A stretch of DNA of 64,000 nt, taken from the NCBI GenBank assembly GCA_963804045.1, contig CAWDOR010000031.1:1-64000 (forward strand). The letters are read 5' to 3'. The notes beneath the pieces are model-generated. The model made no database searches. It was not told where the DNA came from and saw nothing but the letters and a program-made list of their open reading frames with translations. A program made the translations under genes and the position numbers. Positions 1 to 7,819 of the stretch are shown piece by piece. Numbering within the stretch: the first letter of the stretch is position 1; each line of letters starts with the position of its first letter. The stretch comes from Rhodoblastus sp963804045. Lineage in GTDB: Bacteria > Pseudomonadota > Alphaproteobacteria > Rhizobiales > Beijerinckiaceae.

Positions 1-186
1 TATCCTCGGCCACCCCATCCGCTCGCTGGTCGCGGCCGCGCGCGCGGCGGCCCCCATTGGCGGACTGAAGGCCGGCTGGATTATCCTGGCCGGCGGCGCA
101 CGGCGGCGCATAGTCTGAGCGTCGGCGAATATATCCGCACCACCATCCAGAACCTCGGTTCGGTCGCCATCAAGGTTGGGGAATAA
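1..186 (+). pseudogene. dmpH: 4-oxalocrotonate decarboxylase, 3' fragment with frameshift (dmpH-like)
   Basis: This is the C-terminal end of a fumarylacetoacetate-hydrolase-fold enzyme cut by the window start. It reads ILGHPIRSLVAAARAA, then GLKAGWIILAGGA, which matches the 4-oxalocrotonate decarboxylase/2-oxopentenoate hydratase family. The frame meets TGA at 116-118. The expected continuation (TAAHSLSVGEYIRTT, ending LGSVAIKVGE) lies in another frame from base 100 to the TAA at 184-186, so one base is missing near 98-100. The following gene is a 4-oxalocrotonate tautomerase, the same order as dmpH-dmpI of the phenol meta-cleavage operon, which favours the decarboxylase over the hydratase. 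The enzyme would decarboxylate 2-oxohex-3-enedioate in the cytoplasm. The indel may be a sequencing error; the gene start lies outside the window. Confidence 0.7.
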
Positions 187-188
187 AA

Positions 189-386
189 ATGCCCATCGTC
201 GAAATCACGCTGATCGAAGGCCGCACGGACGAGGCCAAGGAAAAGCTGCACAAGAAGGTCGCCGAGGCCGTGTCGGACTCCATTGGCGCGCCGCTGGAGT
301 CGATCCGGATCATCCTGCGGGAGGTCCCCGGCGCGCATTTTTCCGCCGGCGGGGTCGCCAAATCGAAGCCCAAGCCGAAAAGCTGA
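189..386 (+). CDS. dmpI: 4-oxalocrotonate tautomerase
   Basis: A 65-residue protein starting MPIVEITLIEGR, the hallmark of the 4-OT family, in which Pro1 is the catalytic base after Met removal. Length is typical of the family (60-70 residues). The C-terminal FSAGGVAKSK corresponds to the family's GGVPKS-type segment. It converts 2-hydroxymuconate to 2-oxohex-3-enedioate in the oxalocrotonate branch of catechol meta-cleavage, as a small cytoplasmic oligomer. It begins two bases after the stop of the decarboxylase remnant, so the two were almost certainly co-transcribed. The basic tail KSKPKPKS is slightly longer than usual. Confidence 0.88.
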   Translation: MPIVEITLIEGRTDEAKEKLHKKVAEAVSDSIGAPLESIRIILREVPGAHFSAGGVAKSKPKPKS

Positions 387-398
387 TCGGCGCCCGGC

Positions 399-758
399 AT
401 GTCTCCCAACCTCGCCCGCAATCTCGACGTCTCCATCGACATGGCCACGCTGTCGCGCAGCGTCGGCCGGATGGCGCGGGCCTTTGCCGCGACGCGGCGC
501 AAGACCGGGCTGACGGCGGACGAAGTGTTGATTTTCCTGGCGCTCGGCCATCTCGGCCAGACGCCGACGGCGGGCGGCGTGGCGATTCGGCCGGTGACCT
601 GCATCGACCTCGCGGACGTCTTGCACATGCCCAAGGAGACCGTGCGGCGCAAGGCGGCGCGTCTGGTGGATCGCGAACTCGCCTCGTCCACCACGCGCGG
701 ACTCCTGCTGGAAAACGACGGCGAATGGCGGCGTCTGGCGGAGGAATTGATTGGCTGA
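399..758 (+). CDS. Small winged-helix protein, possible regulator
   Basis: A 119-residue protein that I cannot assign to a named family with certainty. Residues about 35-110 look like a winged helix: LTADEVLIFLALGHLG, then IDLADVLHMPKETVRRKAAR as a helix-turn-helix, then a wing and recognition-like segment LVDRELASSTTRGLLLE. The pattern recalls MarR- or Crp-type DNA-binding domains. It starts 12 bases after the tautomerase stop and precedes the importer genes, so it could regulate either the meta-cleavage genes or the importer. No ligand-binding domain is present. Start chosen at the first ATG after the tautomerase; no strong ribosome binding site is visible. Confidence 0.6.
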   Translation: MSPNLARNLDVSIDMATLSRSVGRMARAFAATRRKTGLTADEVLIFLALGHLGQTPTAGGVAIRPVTCIDLADVLHMPKETVRRKAARLVDRELASSTTRGLLLENDGEWRRLAEELIG

Positions 759-1064
759 AGCGGCCGGAATGGCCTAGCGTCGAGCTGTCGGCGCAAAGCC
801 AGGATCGCTTGGCGGACAAAAGGCAAAAGCCTGGCCGCCTGGATGGTTTCGACAAATCGACGTCCGCCACGAGGCTTGAGGCGTCGGCGGGGAGGGGCAT
901 GAAATTCTCGACAAGACTTCGCGCCTTGACCGTCTGGACCCTGGTCGGCGGGCGGGCGCCCCACAGGTAAAATTTTCGGGACGACGCTCTCGGGGGCGTC
1001 GTGCTTTGGGCTGTGAGCAGACGCGCGCCGGATCAACCGGCGGCGAATTAACGGGAGGACTGAA
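759..1064. other. Intergenic leader of the binding-protein gene
   Basis: About 300 bases without a conserved gene. A possible 23-codon frame runs 899-970 (MKFSTRLRALTVWTLVGG...) with a purine-rich GGAGGGG directly before its ATG, though the spacing is short. It is followed by a hairpin with 7-bp arms (ACGACGC at 981-987 and GCGTCGT at 996-1002). A short frame followed by a hairpin upstream of a transporter gene resembles a leader arrangement, but nothing confirms it. A good ribosome binding site (GGGAGGA, 1053-1059) precedes the next gene. Confidence 0.35.
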
Positions 1065-2321
1065 ATGCTGAAGAAAAATCGTCGCCAAATCATGGTCGGC
1101 GCCGCGGGCGGCGCGGCCGCCCTCGGTCTGCCGCGCGCCGCGTTCGCCGCCGGCAAACCGATCAAGCTCGGCCTGGTCGTGCCGCAGACCGGGCCGCTGG
1201 CGATCTTCTCCGAACAGGTGCCCTGGGTGGTCGAGCAGATCGCCAAGGCGACCGGTGGGCAGATCGTCAACAATGGCGTCGCCCATCCGCTGGAAATCCT
1301 GGTGCGCGACAGCCAGTCCAACCCCAATCGCGCGGCGGAAGTCGCCAAGGGCCTGATTCTTCAGGACAAGGTCGACATGCTGCTGGCTTGCGCCACGCCG
1401 GAGACCGTCAATCCCGTCGCCGATCAGGCGGAACTGGCGGGTGTGCCCTGCCTGTCCGACGACGCCCCGTTGGAGCCCTATTTCTTCGGTCGCGGCGGCG
1501 ATCCGAAAAAGGGCTTCGAGTGGACCTATCATTTCTTCTTCAGCGCCATCACCCTCGCCGATTCCTATTTCGCCGCCTGGGATCAACTGCCGACCAACAA
1601 GGTCATCGGCGCGCTCTGGCCCAATGACAATGACGGTCAGGCCTTCTCGAAAATCTTCACGGCGGTCGCGGGCAAGAAGGGCTACAAGGTGGTCGATCCC
1701 GGCCGCATCGACTTGCCCGCCGGCAATTACAACGCCCAGATCGCCGCCTTCAAGGCCGCCAATGTCGAGATCGTCTCGGGGGTGCTGCCGCCGCCCGAAT
1801 ATACCGCCTTCTCCAGCGCCGCCGCGCAGCAGAATTTCCGTCCCAAGATCGTCTCCATGGCCAAGGCGACGGAATTCCCCGCCGCCGTCGCCCCGCTCGG
1901 CGATCGCGCCCTGGGCCTGTCGGTGGAAGTCTGGTGGTCGCCGACGCATCCCTACAAGTCGGGGCTGACCGGCCAGAGCTCGCAGCAGCTCTCGGACGCT
2001 TTCGAAGCGGCTTCGGGCAAGCAATGGTCGATGCCGCTCGGCTTCCGCCATGCTCTGTTCGAAGTCGCCATCGACGCGTTGAAACGCACCAAGGATCTCA
2101 ACGATCCCGCCTCGATCCGCGACGCCATCGCCGCGACCGATTACCAGTCGATCGTCGGCCCGGTGAATTTCAAGACCGGCCCCTATCCGAACACCTGCAA
2201 GACGCCGCTGGTGATCGGTCAGTGGCGCAAGGGCAAGAAATTCCCGCATGATCTGGTGAATGTGGACAATTCCACCGCCAAGGACGTGCCGCTCGGCGGC
2301 AAGATGGAGCCCATCGCCTGA
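1065..2321 (+). CDS. Branched-chain amino acid/urea-type ABC transporter substrate-binding protein
   Basis: A 418-residue periplasmic ligand-binding protein of the Liv/Urt family (Peripla_BP_6). The N-terminus NRRQIMVGAAGG followed by a hydrophobic stretch and AFA/AGKPIK looks like a twin-arginine-type or long Sec signal peptide cleaved near residue 28. The mature domain starts IKLGLVVPQTGPLAIFSEQ, the conserved first strand of the family. It heads a five-gene importer with two ATPases and two permeases downstream. Next to meta-cleavage genes the ligand may be an aromatic or other organic acid rather than an amino acid; this is inference. Expression is likely set apart from the downstream genes by the terminator at 2338-2368. 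Confidence 0.9.
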   Translation: MLKKNRRQIMVGAAGGAAALGLPRAAFAAGKPIKLGLVVPQTGPLAIFSEQVPWVVEQIAKATGGQIVNNGVAHPLEILVRDSQSNPNRAAEVAKGLILQDKVDMLLACATPETVNPVADQAELAGVPCLSDDAPLEPYFFGRGGDPKKGFEWTYHFFFSAITLADSYFAAWDQLPTNKVIGALWPNDNDGQAFSKIFTAVAGKKGYKVVDPGRIDLPAGNYNAQIAAFKAANVEIVSGVLPPPEYTAFSSAAAQQNFRPKIVSMAKATEFPAAVAPLGDRALGLSVEVWWSPTHPYKSGLTGQSSQQLSDAFEAASGKQWSMPLGFRHALFEVAIDALKRTKDLNDPASIRDAIAATDYQSIVGPVNFKTGPYPNTCKTPLVIGQWRKGKKFPHDLVNVDNSTAKDVPLGGKMEPIA

Positions 2322-2337
2322 GGCTGCCGGTCCAGAG

Positions 2338-2368
2338 GCGGGACGCTGGCGAGGCGTCCCGCTTTTTT
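2338..2368 (+). terminator. Intrinsic terminator/attenuator behind the binding-protein gene
   Basis: A perfect 9-bp stem GCGGGACGC (2338-2346) and GCGTCCCGC (2354-2362) with a 7-base loop, followed by TTTTTT (2363-2368). It lies 16 bases after the stop of the binding-protein gene and before the ATPase genes. This arrangement usually allows high synthesis of the binding protein with partial read-through into the membrane components. Confidence 0.85.
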
Positions 2369-2403
2369 CGCTGTAAATCCTCACATTCGGCCGCACGGAC
2401 TCC

Positions 2404-3114
2404 ATGCTCGAACTGAAAAAGATTTCGCGGCGCTTCGGCGGCTTGCGGGTGATCGACGGGCTGGACCTGCATGTCCGGCCCGGCGAGATTCTGGGCGTGC
2501 TCGGCCCCAATGGCGCGGGCAAGAGCACCCTGTTCAATCTGGTCGCCGGAGTGCTGTCGCCCAATGAAGGCCAGGTCGTCTATCGTGGCGCGGACATCAC
2601 CCGGATGAAAATCTGGACGCGCCGCCGGATGGGCATAGGCCGGACCTATCAGGTTCCCAAACCCTTCGTCCACATGAGCGTCTTCGAGAATGTGCTGGTC
2701 GCCGCGGTGCATGGCGGCGGCCTGTCGATCCGCGCCGGGCGCGCCGAAGCTTCGGCGGCGCTGGAGCTGACCGGGTTGAGCGACCGCGCCGCGCTGCCGG
2801 CGGGCGCCTTGTCGCTGCTCAACCTCAAGCGTCTCGAATTGGCCAAGGCGATCGCCAACAAGCCGGACCTGCTGCTGCTCGACGAAATCGCCGGCGGGCT
2901 CACGGATGGCGAATGCATCGCGCTGCTGGATATTCTGCGCGCCATTCACGCGGCGGGGACCACCATCGTCTGGGTCGAACATGTGATTCACGCGCTCAAG
3001 AGCCTGGCGACGCGGCTGGCGGTGCTTTATGGCGGGGTGATCCTGGCCGAAGGCGAACCCGACGCGGTTCTCAACGACTCGCGGGTGCGCGAAGTCTATC
3101 TCGGTGCGGAATGA
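2404..3114 (+). CDS. livG: ABC transporter ATP-binding protein (LivG type)
   Basis: A 236-residue cytoplasmic ATPase of the LivG group. Walker A GPNGAGKST is near residues 37-45 and Walker B LLLLDE near 160-165, with a late switch histidine in VEHVIHAL. The region where LSGGQ is expected reads LSLLNLKRLELAKA, so the signature motif lacks its usual glycines. LivG proteins often have relaxed forms such as LAYGQQRRLE, but this is further from consensus. It pairs with the second ATPase 13 bases downstream, and the two would power the permease pair. The substrate is not evident from sequence. Confidence 0.87.
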   Translation: MLELKKISRRFGGLRVIDGLDLHVRPGEILGVLGPNGAGKSTLFNLVAGVLSPNEGQVVYRGADITRMKIWTRRRMGIGRTYQVPKPFVHMSVFENVLVAAVHGGGLSIRAGRAEASAALELTGLSDRAALPAGALSLLNLKRLELAKAIANKPDLLLLDEIAGGLTDGECIALLDILRAIHAAGTTIVWVEHVIHALKSLATRLAVLYGGVILAEGEPDAVLNDSRVREVYLGAE

Positions 3115-3127
3115 GCGGGGCTCGCCA

Positions 3128-3835
3128 ATGACAGAAACGCCGCTGCTCGCTATAGAAAAACTCTCGGTCTTCTACGACCAGTTCCAGGCGGTTCACGACC
3201 TCGACCTGACCGTCGGCGCAGGAGAAATCGTTTCGATCATCGGCGCCAATGGCGCCGGCAAATCCTCGCTGCTGAAGGCCATTGTCGGCCAGGCCGGGCG
3301 CGTCGAAGGCGCCATTCGCCTCGACGGGCGCGACATCGCCCGTCTGCCGACGCCGGGAATCGTCGCCGCCGGCGTCGCGCTGGTGCCGGAGGGGCGGCGT
3401 CTCTTCGCCGATCTGACCATAGCCGAAAACCTGCGCATCGGCTGGGAGCTGGGCGGCGGGGGCGAGATCGACCTGAAGCAGATCCACGCCTGGTTTCCGG
3501 TGCTGGCCGAGCGCGCGGACACCCCGGCGAGCAAGCTTTCGGGCGGGCAGCAGCAGATGGTGGCCTTGGGGCGCGCCCTGCTGACCAATCCCAAACTGCT
3601 GCTGTGCGACGAGATCAGCCTTGGCCTGGCGCCGGTGGTCGTCGGCCAACTCTACCAGATCATTCCGTCGATCCGCGAGCGGGGCATTGGCATTGTCCTG
3701 GTCGAGCAGGACATTAGCCGCGCGCTCGCCGCCGCCGACCGCTTCTACTGCATGCTGGAAGGGGAAATCTCGCTCACCGGGCGCCCCGGCGACCACAGCC
3801 GCGACGACATCATGCGGCATTATTTCGGAGTGTAG
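3128..3835 (+). CDS. livF: ABC transporter ATP-binding protein (LivF type)
   Basis: About 235 residues, beginning MTETPLLAIEKLSVFYDQ. Walker A GANGAGKSS, the canonical signature LSGGQQQMVALGRAL, Walker B LLLCDE and the family hallmark SLGLAP followed by VEQD are all visible. It is the second ATPase of the importer. The ATG at 3128 is preferred to an upstream ATG at 3104, because that one would overlap the livG-type stop region and add eight unconserved residues. It lies 13 bases after livG and 5 bases before the first permease gene. Confidence 0.9.
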   Translation: MTETPLLAIEKLSVFYDQFQAVHDLDLTVGAGEIVSIIGANGAGKSSLLKAIVGQAGRVEGAIRLDGRDIARLPTPGIVAAGVALVPEGRRLFADLTIAENLRIGWELGGGGEIDLKQIHAWFPVLAERADTPASKLSGGQQQMVALGRALLTNPKLLLCDEISLGLAPVVVGQLYQIIPSIRERGIGIVLVEQDISRALAAADRFYCMLEGEISLTGRPGDHSRDDIMRHYFGV

Positions 3836-3840
3836 GAAGA

Positions 3841-4707
3841 ATGGCGCTCGCTGTGCTCAATCTGGTCGTCCAGGGCGTGCTGATCGGCGGTCTTTACGCG
3901 CTGTTCGCGCTGGGCCTGTCGCTGTCGCTGGGGGTGATGCGCTTCGTCAACATCGCCCATGGCGACATGATCGTCTTCGCCTCCTTCCTGCTGATGACCA
4001 TTTCCCAGGCGCTGGGCTGGTCGCCCTTCCTGGCCGCCGCGCTGATGGCGCCGCTGGCCTTCGCCGGCGGCTATGGCGTCCAGCGCTTCCTGCTCCAGCG
4101 CATCGTCGGCAAAAGCGTGCTGCCGGCGGTTCTCGTCACCATCGGCCTGTCGATCATCATTCAGAACCTGCTGCTGGAAACCTATGGCCCCAACACCCGT
4201 AAATTATCCGGCGGCGCGCTGGAAATTTCATCGATCAATCTCGGCGGGCTCATCGACATCGGCCTCTATCCTCTGATCGTTTTCCTCGTCGCCATAGCGG
4301 CCATCGCCGGGCTCGACCGCTTCCTCAAGCGCACGTCGCTGGGCGCGCGCATCCGCGCCGTCGCCGCCGATCCCGCCGCCGCCGATCTGATCGGCCTGTC
4401 CTCGGCGAAAATCTACGCCATGGCCGGCGGCATCGTCGGGCTGGCGATGCTGCTGGCGGCCTGCTGCATGTCGGTCTGGACCAATTTCGACCCGGCCATC
4501 GGCCCGAGCCGGCTGCTCGCCGCTTTCGAGACGGTCGCGCTCGGCGGTCTGGGCAGTCTGTGGGGGACATTGGCCGGGGGCATATTGCTTGGCGTCGCCC
4601 AGAATATCGGCGCGCAATATGACGCCTCCTGGCAGACCCTGGCGCAGCATCTGGTGTTTCTCGTGCTTCTGCTGCTGCGGCCGCAGGGCCTGTTTTCCAA
4701 GGGGTGA
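3841..4707 (+). CDS. livH: Branched-chain-type ABC transporter permease (LivH type)
   Basis: A 288-residue inner-membrane permease with about eight hydrophobic segments. The N-terminal VLIGGLYALFALGLSLSLG and the MRFVNIAHGDM motif (about residues 33-43) are diagnostic of LivH. The C-terminal EAxxLGG-like loop, seen here as FETVALGGLGSLWGT, contacts the ATPase. A ribosome binding site AGGAAG precedes the ATG, and the gene starts 5 bases after livF. It forms the membrane channel with the LivM-type subunit. Confidence 0.92.
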   Translation: MALAVLNLVVQGVLIGGLYALFALGLSLSLGVMRFVNIAHGDMIVFASFLLMTISQALGWSPFLAAALMAPLAFAGGYGVQRFLLQRIVGKSVLPAVLVTIGLSIIIQNLLLETYGPNTRKLSGGALEISSINLGGLIDIGLYPLIVFLVAIAAIAGLDRFLKRTSLGARIRAVAADPAAADLIGLSSAKIYAMAGGIVGLAMLLAACCMSVWTNFDPAIGPSRLLAAFETVALGGLGSLWGTLAGGILLGVAQNIGAQYDASWQTLAQHLVFLVLLLLRPQGLFSKG

Positions 4708-4712
4708 GGCGG

Positions 4713-5726
4713 ATGAACGCATTTTCCGCCAGATCGCAGCTCGTCGCGCTGCGCCTGATCTTCGGCCTCGCCCTGCTGGCCTGTCTGGCCGGCCCCTGGC
4801 TGTTCGACCTCAACCGCCTGACGATGATGACCGATTTCTTCATCCTGCTGGTCATGGCGCTGATGTGGAACCTGCTCGCCGGCTACGCCGACATCATCAG
4901 CATCGGCCAGCAGGCTTTTGTCGGCACGGGCGCCTTCGCCTTCTATGGCTTCGCCGTTCTGGGCGGACTCGATCCCTTCCTCAGCGCCGCGCTCGCCGCT
5001 CTGGTCACGCTGGTCATGGGTGTCCCGGCCATGGCTTTCGTCTTCCGCCTGCGCATGGCCTATCTGGCCGTGGGCACCTGGGTGGTCGCCGATGTGCTGA
5101 TGCTGATCGCCGGCAAGCTTCCGGGCTTTGGCGGCGGCTCCGGCGTCAGCCTGCCCATTCGCATCGTCAAGGCTTTCGGCGCGACGCTCGCCGCGCGCAC
5201 CCACACCATTTATTTCCTCGCTCTGGGCCTGGCGGTCCTCGCCTTTGTCACGACCTGGGCGCTGCTGCGCTCGCGGATCGGCCTGGGGCTCACCGCCATG
5301 CGCGACAATGAGGAGGCGGCGGGCGCCGCCGGCGTCGATCTGTTGCGCGGACGCATCCTCTGCTTCCTGTGGACCGCGCCCTTCCTCGGCCTGGCCGGCG
5401 TGCTGGTCACGCTGCAAAAGCTGCGCATTTCGCCAGGGGCCTCGTTCAGCCTCATCGACTGGACGATCAATGTGATCTTCATTGTCGTCATCGGCGGCAT
5501 CGGCAGCCTCGAGGGGCCTATCCTCGGCGCCGTCGTGTTCTTCGTCCTGCGCGAATATCTGGCGGATTTCGGCTCCTGGTATCTGATCCTGCTCGGCGCC
5601 ATTTCCATCGCCATGATGCTCACCGAACCGCGCGGCCTTTGGGGCCTTTTTCGCCGCTTCGGCGTCGGCGAAGTCTTCTCGGTGGCGCATGCGCCGGTCG
5701 CCGCGCCCGAAACGAAATCCGAGTGA
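4713..5726 (+). CDS. livM: Branched-chain-type ABC transporter permease (LivM type)
   Basis: About 337 residues, with around nine to ten membrane segments. It carries the LivM pattern WNLLAGYADIISIGQQAFVG near the N-terminus and MRDNEEAAGAAGVD in the cytoplasmic coupling loop. It ends with a short hydrophilic tail. The ATG at 4713 is taken as the start; a GTG at 4704 overlapping the livH stop is a realistic alternative that would add three residues. It is the last gene of the importer and converges with the hydrolase gene 20 bases further on. Confidence 0.9.
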   Translation: MNAFSARSQLVALRLIFGLALLACLAGPWLFDLNRLTMMTDFFILLVMALMWNLLAGYADIISIGQQAFVGTGAFAFYGFAVLGGLDPFLSAALAALVTLVMGVPAMAFVFRLRMAYLAVGTWVVADVLMLIAGKLPGFGGGSGVSLPIRIVKAFGATLAARTHTIYFLALGLAVLAFVTTWALLRSRIGLGLTAMRDNEEAAGAAGVDLLRGRILCFLWTAPFLGLAGVLVTLQKLRISPGASFSLIDWTINVIFIVVIGGIGSLEGPILGAVVFFVLREYLADFGSWYLILLGAISIAMMLTEPRGLWGLFRRFGVGEVFSVAHAPVAAPETKSE

Positions 5727-5746
5727 AGTTTCGGATCGCCAATCTG

Positions 5747-6571
5747 CTATTCCGCGAAAAAATCCTTCAGCAGGCGGGCAAAACGCGCGGCATGTTCGAT
5801 CTGCACCCAATGGCCGCAGCGGCTGAACACATGCAATTGCGAGCGGTCGATCCAGTCGAGCAGGGTCAGCGAATTTTGCAGGGGGATCACCTTGTCGTCG
5901 CGGCCGTGGACGATCAGCGTCTCATGTTTTAGCGCGCGAATATCGGTCTCCGCGCTGGCCATGGCGTCCACCCAGCGCTGGCGCGGCGCGGGGAACATGG
6001 CGGAAAAGGATTCTTGAAAGCCGGGGCGGATGCTCGCCCGGTAGCGCAGTTCCGCCAGCTCGTCATTCACCAGCTCGCGGCTGAAAGCGAAAATGTCGAG
6101 CAGCCCGCGCATGTTTTCGAACGAAGGCTGATAGCCCCAGACTCTGTCCAGTCCCTCGGTGATCGGGAAGGGCACGCCGACGCTGCCCATCAGCACCAGA
6201 CGCCCGACGCGCTCAGGATGGCGGATGGCCAGCGCCAAGGCGATGGCGCCGCCGAAGGAATTGCCGACGACATGGGCCTTGGGAATGTTCAGCGCGTCGA
6301 GCAGGCCAATGGCCTGCGCCACCCAAGTGTCCACATTATAGGCGACATTGGCCGGGCGCTCGGAAAAGCCGAAGCCGACCATATCCGGCGCGATGACCCG
6401 ATGGGCTTTGGAGATTTCGGGAATCGCCAAGCGCCAATTGGCCCAGGCGCTGACCCCCGGCCCGGAGCCGTGGATGAACAGCACCGGAAATCCCTCTCCG
6501 GCGTCGTGAAAATTGGTCTTAATGCCCGCAGCCTCGATCGACCGCCCGATTTCCGGATTTTCCGCGCTCAT
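5747..6571 (-). CDS. dmpD: 2-hydroxymuconic semialdehyde hydrolase (DmpD/XylF family)
   Basis: A 274-residue alpha/beta hydrolase close to the meta-cleavage-product hydrolases. It shows the oxyanion motif HGSGPGVSAWANW, the nucleophile elbow GNSFGG (Ser105), the acid in HGRDDKVIP (Asp226) and the base in CGHW (His254), plus ELAELRYRASIRPGFQESF, typical of DmpD and XylF. It cleaves 2-hydroxymuconic semialdehyde or a substituted relative to 2-oxopent-4-enoate and an acid. The ATG at 6571 has AGGAG upstream; further upstream sequence in frame is not conserved. It is the last gene of a long minus-strand series but is separated by an AT-rich 97-base gap, so it may have its own promoter. Confidence 0.88.
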   Translation of the reverse strand: MSAENPEIGRSIEAAGIKTNFHDAGEGFPVLFIHGSGPGVSAWANWRLAIPEISKAHRVIAPDMVGFGFSERPANVAYNVDTWVAQAIGLLDALNIPKAHVVGNSFGGAIALALAIRHPERVGRLVLMGSVGVPFPITEGLDRVWGYQPSFENMRGLLDIFAFSRELVNDELAELRYRASIRPGFQESFSAMFPAPRQRWVDAMASAETDIRALKHETLIVHGRDDKVIPLQNSLTLLDWIDRSQLHVFSRCGHWVQIEHAARFARLLKDFFAE

Positions 6572-6596
6572 GATTGGCTCCTGTGATGGAGCTAAA

Positions 6597-6629
6597 ATTA
6601 TCGAAATTATTGCTATTGTCGATATTATC
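6597..6629. repeat. AT-rich direct repeat upstream of dmpD, possible operator
   Basis: Two 15-base copies, ATTATCGAAATTATT (6597-6611) and ATTGTCGATATTATC (6615-6629), match at 12 of 15 positions and start 18 bases apart. They lie 26 bases before the hydrolase start codon in an otherwise GC-rich region. The spacing and position suit a regulator-binding site or promoter element; no regulator can be named from sequence. Confidence 0.4.
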
Positions 6630-6668
6630 CTGGCTATATCGTCCTTGCGCCCACGCAAGCTGGGCGAT

Positions 6669-7766
6669 TCAGGATTGCGCGCGCTTCCAGCGCTCCAGCA
6701 CGGCAAAGCCGTCTTGCGCCGGCGCGATTTCCCCAGGGGTCCGCGAAAAACGCGGGGCTGGCGCCGGCTGCGCCACGCCGTTGCGTCGCACATGGCTCTG
6801 TCGCGCCTGCATATGTGGATGGACGGCGGCCTCATCCGGCGTCAACACCGGGGCGAAACAGGCGTCGGTCCCCTCCAGCAAGGCGCACCACTCGGCGCGA
6901 TTGCGGGTCAGGAAGATCCTGGCGAGGATTTCCGCATCCTCCTCCCAGCGGCTTTGATCATATTGCCGGTCGAGCAATTTGGACGGCGCGTCGATCAAAT
7001 CGAGCAGCGTCCGATAGAAATGCGGCTCGATCGGGCCGACCGAAATCTCCAGTCCGTCGGCGCAGCGATAGCAGCGATAGAAGGGCGCGGCGCCCGAGAG
7101 CACATGGGCGCCGCGCTCCAGCGACAGCCAGGGCGCCGAGGGCGCGCCAGCGAACATGGCCATCAGCGAGGCCGCGCCGTCGACAATGGCCGCGTCCACC
7201 ACCTGTCCCTGTCCGGATTTCTCGCGCTCCCACAGCGCGGCGACCAGGCCCAGCGCGAGAAACAGCGAGCCGCCGCCGAAATCGCCGACCAGATTGAGGG
7301 GCGGATAGGGCAATTCCCCCTTGCGCCCCATGGGCGCCAGCGCGCCGCTCAGGGCGATGTAATTGAGATCGTGGCCGGCGGCTTTGGCCAGCGGCCCGTG
7401 CTGGCCCCAGCCGGTCATGCGGCCGTAAATCAGACGGGGATTCAGCGCCAGCAGGGTTTCGGGGCCAAGGCCGAGCCGCTCCATCACGCCGGGCCGGAAG
7501 CCCTCGATGACAATATCGGCCTTTGCGGCGGCCTCGAGGCAAACCGCCTTGCCGGCTTCGGACCTGATGTCCAGCGTCAGCGCCGCCCGTCCCCGATCAT
7601 GGGCCGGATTGGGCCAGCCATTGCCGCCCTCGCGGTCGATGCGCAGCACTTCGGCGCCGAGATCTGACAGCAGCATGGCGCAATAGGGACCGGGGCCGAT
7701 CCCCACGAATTCCACGACGCGGACGCCTGTCAGCGGACCGCCGGGCGACGTTTTTCGATCGACCAT
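6669..7766 (-). CDS. Alpha-methylacyl-CoA racemase/CaiB-BaiF family protein
   Basis: A 365-residue class III CoA-transferase-fold protein. The N-terminal VVEFVGIGPGPYCAMLLSDL and RIDR, followed by GRMTGWGQHGPLAKAAGHD and LNYIALSGAL, then NLVGDFGGGS, match the alpha-methylacyl-CoA racemase branch. His in AGHD and Asp in GDFGGG correspond to the catalytic pair. Such enzymes interconvert (2R)- and (2S)-2-methylacyl-CoA so that acyl-CoA dehydrogenase can act. A CoA transferase role cannot be excluded, but the motif set favours a racemase. GGAGAGGG precedes the ATG. It lies in a minus-strand series with four beta-oxidation enzymes and a CoA ligase. Confidence 0.85.
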   Translation of the reverse strand: MVDRKTSPGGPLTGVRVVEFVGIGPGPYCAMLLSDLGAEVLRIDREGGNGWPNPAHDRGRAALTLDIRSEAGKAVCLEAAAKADIVIEGFRPGVMERLGLGPETLLALNPRLIYGRMTGWGQHGPLAKAAGHDLNYIALSGALAPMGRKGELPYPPLNLVGDFGGGSLFLALGLVAALWEREKSGQGQVVDAAIVDGAASLMAMFAGAPSAPWLSLERGAHVLSGAAPFYRCYRCADGLEISVGPIEPHFYRTLLDLIDAPSKLLDRQYDQSRWEEDAEILARIFLTRNRAEWCALLEGTDACFAPVLTPDEAAVHPHMQARQSHVRRNGVAQPAPAPRFSRTPGEIAPAQDGFAVLERWKRAQS

Positions 7767-7819
7767 GCCCTCTCCGTTTCCTCGCTTGTTTTTTATCGAC
7801 GCGTCCTTCGGGACGTCGT

